From the NCBI GenBank assembly GCA_002353575.1, contig DEJQ01000028.1, positions 1 to 27,161 of the forward strand: a stretch of DNA of 27,161 nt. The letters run 5' to 3'. The translations under genes were made by a program, and so were the position numbers. Source of the stretch: Prevotellaceae bacterium UBA2744. Lineage in GTDB: Bacteria > Bacteroidota > Bacteroidia > Bacteroidales > Bacteroidaceae. Below are positions 24,801 to 27,161 of this stretch, piece by piece. Position 1 is the stretch's first letter, and each line of letters opens with the position of its first letter. The notes under the pieces were generated by a model, which saw nothing but the letters and a program-made list of their open reading frames with translations, was not told where the DNA came from and did no database searches.

Positions 24801-25268
24801 AAACTCATGAAGGCAGTAAATGCAGCCGTCACGTCAATGTCGCAGCAGCAGATTGCAGCCCTCGAATCAGCCGGGCAAATCACCCTTCAGGCTGAGGGAC
24901 AGGACGTCGTAGTAGAACTCTCCGACGTAGATATCATGTCGCAGGACATCCCGGGCTGGAGCGTAGCCAACGAAGGCACAGTCACCGTAGCACTCGACAT
25001 CACCATCACACCGGAGCTCAAGGTCGAGGGCAACTCCCGCAAGATAATCAAGCAGATTCAGGGTCTGCGCAAATCGCAGGGCTATGAAATCACCGACCGC
25101 ATACGGGTCGTCATCAGCGACACTGCAGAGACCCGCGCCGTCATGGACAAATTCAAGGAGAACATAGCCTCTCAGGTACTTGCCAACTCCATCGAGCTGG
25201 GCAACCCTGCCGGCGAACCTATCAACTTCGACGACTTCAAGGCAGTAATCAATGTCGAGAAAGACTAA
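21825..25268 (+). CDS. ileS: Isoleucyl-tRNA synthetase (type 2-like)
   Basis: Charges tRNA-Ile with isoleucine and proofreads valine in a separate editing domain. The 1147-residue protein is full length and has the longer C-terminal region of type-2 IleRS. The signature region reads PPSANGHPGIHHVMGR (47-62); when aligned with the usual PPYANGDIHIGH, GIHH (55-58) takes the place of HIGH. The second signature is KMSKR (699-703). The editing domain starts near residue 190; DVWFDSGAMPYAQ and the anticodon-binding segment follow in normal order. Inside the editing-domain entry an odd stretch, GSLDSKLSALNSTLP (217-231), is encoded by a 7-base-period repeat. The last 17 bases overlap lspA. Confidence 0.97.
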   Translation: MKFTERTKLNLNEVNAEVLKYWNTEDVFHKSITEREGYPSFIFYEGPPSANGHPGIHHVMGRTIKDTFCRFKTMKGFQVKRKAGWDTHGLPVELSVEKELGITKEDIGKKISVDDYNNACRKNVMMYTSEWTDLSQKMGYWVDLENPYITYDNKYIESLWYLLKQLYNKGLLYKGYTIQPYSPAAGTGLSSHELNQPGCYRDVKDTTVTAQFRVVKGSLDSKLSALNSTLPLYILAWTTTPWTLPSNTALCVGPKIDYVAVQGKNPYTDEEAVYIIAEARLSSYFQATDEEPLKILWKGTGLDLVGIRYEQLMPWVKPCALENDQIVVKESEAFRVIPGDYVTTEDGTGIVHIAPTFGADDAKVAKDAGIPSLFIIDKAGDTRPMVDFQGKYFVKDDIDPEFLRLCVNDSYWKHSGDYVKNAYDPKYNQGGKYDEKAANKDMDLNVVICLEMKEEGTAFKIEKHVHNYPHCWRTDKPVLYYPLDSWFIRSTAKKDRMFELNKTIQWKPESTGTGRFGKWLENLNDWNLSRSRYWGTPLPIWRNRDTREEICIGSIEELYAEIEKAVKAGVMPSNPLKDKGFVPGDMSKENYDRIDLHRPYVDDIKLVSDSGNVLVRELDLIDVWFDSGAMPYAQVHYPFENKELIENGTAFPANFIAEGVDQTRGWFFTLHAIATMVFDSVAYKAVISNGLVLDKNGIKMSKRLGNVINPFECIQQFGADAVRWYMITNSSPWDNLSFDPEGVKEVTSQFFIKLQQAYSFFTMYANVDGFQYKEADVPYEERPDFDRWLLSELNTLTKNVEEYLNDYDPTPAGRLIQAFVIDKLSNWYIRLNKARFWSGEMTADKLSAYQTLYICLETLSRLIAPIAPFYADQLFLDLNAVTGKDTSKSVHLAKYPAWDASQIDTDLEQAMEAAMKVTSMGLSIRKKVKIPVIQALGALAIPDTDPELSKNINRMKSIITKEVNVKELQLMDGGLLTKSVKCDFRVMGKKYGKLMKAVNAAVTSMSQQQIAALESAGQITLQAEGQDVVVELSDVDIMSQDIPGWSVANEGTVTVALDITITPELKVEGNSRKIIKQIQGLRKSQGYEITDRIRVVISDTAETRAVMDKFKENIASQVLANSIELGNPAGEPINFDDFKAVINVEKD
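22476..22517 (+). repeat. Heptad-period repeat inside ileS
   Basis: Six consecutive 7-base blocks can be read: TCACTTG, ACTCTAA, ACTCTCT, GCTCTGA, ACTCCAC, TCTTCCG. Together they span 42 bases, equal to 14 codons, so the reading frame is kept. Bases 22483-22506 match the reverse complement of the atpI/atpK array at 20 of 24 positions, in the same orientation relative to transcription. The translated part is S218 to P231 of IleRS. Confidence 0.6.
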
Positions 25269-25878
25269 ACTATACTTATCCGCAGCCCTATTCATGAGCG
25301 TGCTTGTGACTGACCAGATTATAAAGTTCCTGGTCAAGACAGGCATGCACCTGGGGCAGCACATCGAGATTACCCCGTGGTTCCACCTTGCCTTCGTGGA
25401 GAACAACGGAATGGCATTCGGATGGGAGCTCATCGGCGGCAAACTCTTCCTCACGCTTTTCCGTCTGGTGGCAGTCAGCTTCATCGGCTGGTTTATCTAT
25501 AAGGAGATAGGCCGCCGCCGTCCGTTCGGATACATCGTCTGCCTCACCCTCATCATGGCAGGCGCCGCGGGCAACATCATCGACTGCCTCTTCTACGGAC
25601 TCATCTTCAACGACCCTCCCTACCCCTACACGGCGCAGCTCGTGCCGTGGGGCATGGGCTACGGCGATTTCCTCTTCGGACGCGTCGTCGATATGTTCTA
25701 CTTTCCCCTCGTCGAATGGGATATGCCCTCGTGGGTGCCCTTCTACGGCGGAGAGCACTGCATATTCTTCAGTCCCGTGTTCAACTTTGCCGATGCAGCC
25801 ATCTCGTGCGGCATCGTAGCCCTCATCCTGTTCTACCACAAACAGACCACTGCGAGCCTCAGTAATGAAGCATCTTAG
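25252..25878 (+). CDS. lspA: Lipoprotein signal peptidase
   Basis: Inner-membrane aspartyl protease that removes the signal peptide of prolipoproteins after lipid is attached to the cysteine. The 208-residue protein has four hydrophobic segments and the catalytic pair Asp147 (GRVVDMF) and Asp181 (FNFADAAIS), with Asn178; GNIIDC (107-112) and VENNGMAFG (49-57) are the other conserved blocks. A loop of about 25 residues between GNIIDC and the first catalytic motif (about 113-143), and a second insertion before FNFAD, make it longer than E. coli LspA (164 residues), as often seen in Bacteroidetes. It overlaps ileS by 17 bases and the next gene by 14. Confidence 0.96.
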   Translation: MSRKTKLYLSAALFMSVLVTDQIIKFLVKTGMHLGQHIEITPWFHLAFVENNGMAFGWELIGGKLFLTLFRLVAVSFIGWFIYKEIGRRRPFGYIVCLTLIMAGAAGNIIDCLFYGLIFNDPPYPYTAQLVPWGMGYGDFLFGRVVDMFYFPLVEWDMPSWVPFYGGEHCIFFSPVFNFADAAISCGIVALILFYHKQTTASLSNEAS

Positions 25879-26875
25879 CTACATATTCATCCTGCTCTGC
25901 ATGGTCCTGACCTCGTGCGAACAGAGGCCCGAATACGTCATTCCGCCCGACGAGATGGAAGAGATACTCTTCGACTACCATCTCACCCAGGGCATCATCG
26001 ACATACAGCCGCCCGAGGGCTACGAGCACAACCAGCGCTACCTCGATGCCGTCTTTGCCAACCACGGCGTGACCGAAGCCCAGTTCGACTCCTCCATGCT
26101 ATGGTACACCCGCCAGGCTTTCCAGCTGCGCGACATCTACACCAACCTCAACCGCCGCTTCACCGAAATGGAGAACGCGCTGAAACTTGAGGCAGGCAAC
26201 AGCGACATCACCCTCGGACTCAGCGCCAGCGGCGACACTGCCAACATCTGGACAAGCGGTACGACCATCATCCTGCGCCCCTCGCCCCTGCAGAACAGAT
26301 ACGTCTTCACCATTCCGAACGACTCCACCCTCTTCCTGCGCCGCGACCGCCTGCGCCTGCTTGCCAACTCCGTCTTCTTCCGTGAGAACCCGGAAGACCG
26401 CAACAGCGTCATCGAAGTGGGTCTGACCCTCGAATACAAAGGCGGCAGGACAATCGGGACGAACCGCACGGTGAACAGCAACTCGCCCATCGAGCTCAGC
26501 ATCGATGCAGACAGCGAAGATGACATCCGCGCACTCCACGGCTTCTTCTACTACGAGGGCAGCAATGAGCAGCGCAACCTCGCCATCCTCTCGGGCATAG
26601 CCCTGGTGCGTATGCACGACAAGACCGCCCTGCCGCCAGCCGACTCGCTCAGGGCAGACTCGCTGAAAGCCGACTCGCTCAGGGCAGACTCGTTAAAGGC
26701 AGACAGCACAGGCGGCAAGCCGAAGGTACGCGAACATCTCACCCCAAAGCAGCTGCTCGAGCGCAACCGCACCAAAGAACGCATCAAGATAAAGACCGCG
26801 CCCGACGTGCGCACAAAGAACTCCTATGGACCTACACGACGCAAGAAAAAAAGTCCGCAGAATAGCGGCAAATAA
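25865..26875 (+). CDS. DUF4296 lipoprotein
   Basis: Predicted lipoprotein: MKHLSYIFILLCMVLTSCEQ has a short hydrophobic signal peptide and a lipobox LTSC with the acylated Cys18. The DUF4296 domain follows at about 25-110 (for example IPPDEMEEILFDYHLTQGI). Residues about 110-255 are polar and of unrecognised fold. A 23-residue ADSLR/ADSLK repeat (259-281) precedes a basic Lys/Arg-rich tail (about 285-336), which is odd for an exported protein. The gene starts inside lspA (14-base overlap), so it is translated next to the peptidase that should process it. Function is unknown. The total length of 336 exceeds what the DUF4296 domain alone needs. Confidence 0.88.
   Translation: MKHLSYIFILLCMVLTSCEQRPEYVIPPDEMEEILFDYHLTQGIIDIQPPEGYEHNQRYLDAVFANHGVTEAQFDSSMLWYTRQAFQLRDIYTNLNRRFTEMENALKLEAGNSDITLGLSASGDTANIWTSGTTIILRPSPLQNRYVFTIPNDSTLFLRRDRLRLLANSVFFRENPEDRNSVIEVGLTLEYKGGRTIGTNRTVNSNSPIELSIDADSEDDIRALHGFFYYEGSNEQRNLAILSGIALVRMHDKTALPPADSLRADSLKADSLRADSLKADSTGGKPKVREHLTPKQLLERNRTKERIKIKTAPDVRTKNSYGPTRRKKKSPQNSGK
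26639..26707 (+). repeat. 15-bp coding tandem repeat (ADSLR/K)
   Basis: Four 15-base units plus a partial one encode alternating ADSLR and ADSLK pentapeptides (residues 259-281 of the DUF4296 lipoprotein). The nucleotide copies alternate in a 30-base super-period, GCAGACTCGCTGAAA-like and GCCGACTCGCTCAGG-like, suggesting recent duplication of a pair of units. Confidence 0.9.
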
Positions 26876-27020
26876 GATTATCATCGACGGCACCGCCTAC
26901 ACCAACCACGTCGTAGAGCTGACCGACGGCGTCGTCACAGCCCACTACCCCCTCCGTGGAGAGCAGGCGATGACCGAATGGCACACAGGAGAACTCATAT
27001 ATGAAACAAAGGAAGGCTGA
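26826..27020 (+). CDS. Small hypothetical protein
   Basis: A 64-residue protein, MDLHDARKKVRRIAANKIII with a following DGTAYTNHVVELTDGVV. It has no signal peptide or membrane segment and looks like a small beta-rich fold. The pattern RRIAANKIIIDG resembles the opening of Bacteroidetes amidohydrolase-like proteins, but the gene ends before any catalytic residues, so I do not assign a function. It starts 50 bases inside the DUF4296 gene in another frame and its stop codon lies in the left arm of the terminator hairpin. GC content and codon use resemble those of the neighbours, which supports it as real. Confidence 0.6.
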   Translation: MDLHDARKKVRRIAANKIIIDGTAYTNHVVELTDGVVTAHYPLRGEQAMTEWHTGELIYETKEG

Positions 27021-27042
27021 CACCCTGTGTGTCAGCCTTCCT
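27010..27042 (+). terminator. Strong terminator hairpin at end of plus-strand run
   Basis: AGGAAGGCTGACAC (27010-27023) and GTGTCAGCCTTCCT (27029-27042) form a perfect 14-bp stem with a 5-base loop. The left arm contains the TGA stop codon of the 64-residue gene. The tail is CTCTTTCC, only moderately T-rich. The symmetric stem could also stop transcription from the other strand. Confidence 0.85.
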
Positions 27043-27048
27043 CTTTCC

Positions 27049-27159
27049 TCATCGCCCCCTTCGGGGGTCGGGGGGCTCTACCCTTCGTCGCCCTCGCCTA
27101 CGACAGGTTCGGTAGGCTCGGTCGGAGTTGAACTTTATCTCAAAGTAGCACCCCTCTGC
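27049..27159 (-). CDS. Possible 3' end of a minus-strand gene cut by the window
   Basis: One minus-strand frame stays open from the window edge to a TGA at 27049-27051, giving about 36 residues that begin AEGCYFEIKFNSDRA and end in an Arg-rich tail. A second frame gives a Pro/Thr/Glu-rich ending, PTEPTEPVVGEGDEG, which looks more like a Bacteroidetes C-terminus but has a stop shortly upstream. The switch could mark a frameshift near 27127 or chance. I recognise no family. Confidence 0.2.
   Translation of the reverse strand, partial: AEGCYFEIKFNSDRAYRTCRRRGRRRVEPPDPRRGR
27053..27078. repeat. G/C-run hairpin element
   Basis: CCCCC (27055-27059), loop TTC, GGGGG (27063-27067) form one hairpin. 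GCCCCC (27054-27059) and GGGGGC (27071-27076) form a competing one. I recall similar CCCCGAAGGGG elements as repeated intergenic sequences in Bacteroidetes but cannot check this here. No gene is evident from 27043 to 27161 except a low-confidence minus-strand fragment. Confidence 0.6.
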
Positions 27160-27161
27160 GA

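Overview
The window looks like a chromosomal core region from a member of the Bacteroidales, most likely a Prevotella-type organism. The evidence is: a bacterial V-type ATPase cluster in the order E, DUF2764, A, B, D, I, K; a DUF4296 lipoprotein next to lspA; promoters of the Bacteroidetes form TTTG / TAnnTTTG; an almost complete absence of Shine-Dalgarno sequences; and an N-extended FtsH with a long Bacteroidetes-style IleRS. No rRNA, tRNA, insertion sequence, phage gene or CRISPR array was seen. Genus is an inference.

Layout. (1) Positions 8091 to 209, minus strand: a V/A-type ATPase operon, atpE, a DUF2764 protein, atpA, atpB, atpD, atpI, atpK. There are no genes for subunits C, F or G. 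The K subunit carries the full set of Na+-ligand positions known from Enterococcus hirae NtpK. (2) 11913 to 8187, minus strand: mlaE, mlaF and a type IA topoisomerase (topB), each joined to the next by a 4-base ATGA overlap. (3) 11943-11992: a divergent promoter region. (4) 12017 to 14167, plus strand: a small Dabb-domain protein, then a MATE-family transporter fused to a C-terminal SpoIIAB/RsbW-like ATPase domain. This is the best candidate for a poorly described system here. (5) 14203 to 27042, plus strand: one long collinear run, lptB, rsfS, ftsH, cdsA, a DUF349 repeat protein, pyrB, pyrI, ileS, lspA, a DUF4296 lipoprotein and a 64-residue hypothetical gene. Gaps are under 60 bases, there are several overlaps, one clear promoter lies before lptB and a strong hairpin at the end.

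Functionally the long run combines envelope building (LptB, CdsA, LspA and a lipoprotein), membrane proteolysis (FtsH), ribosome silencing (RsfS), pyrimidine synthesis (PyrB/PyrI) and isoleucyl-tRNA charging (IleS). The minus-strand genes provide ion-coupled energetics and outer-membrane lipid transport.

The most notable non-gene signal is a family of short arrays with a 7-base period. Five lie in intergenic gaps: atpI/atpK, atpD/atpB, atpB/atpA, DUF2764/atpE and lptB/rsfS. A sixth, closely similar in sequence to the atpI/atpK array, appears to be translated in frame inside ileS (22476-22517). The IleRS also has GIHH aligned with the canonical HIGH signature, a type-2 IleRS change linked to mupirocin hyper-resistance.
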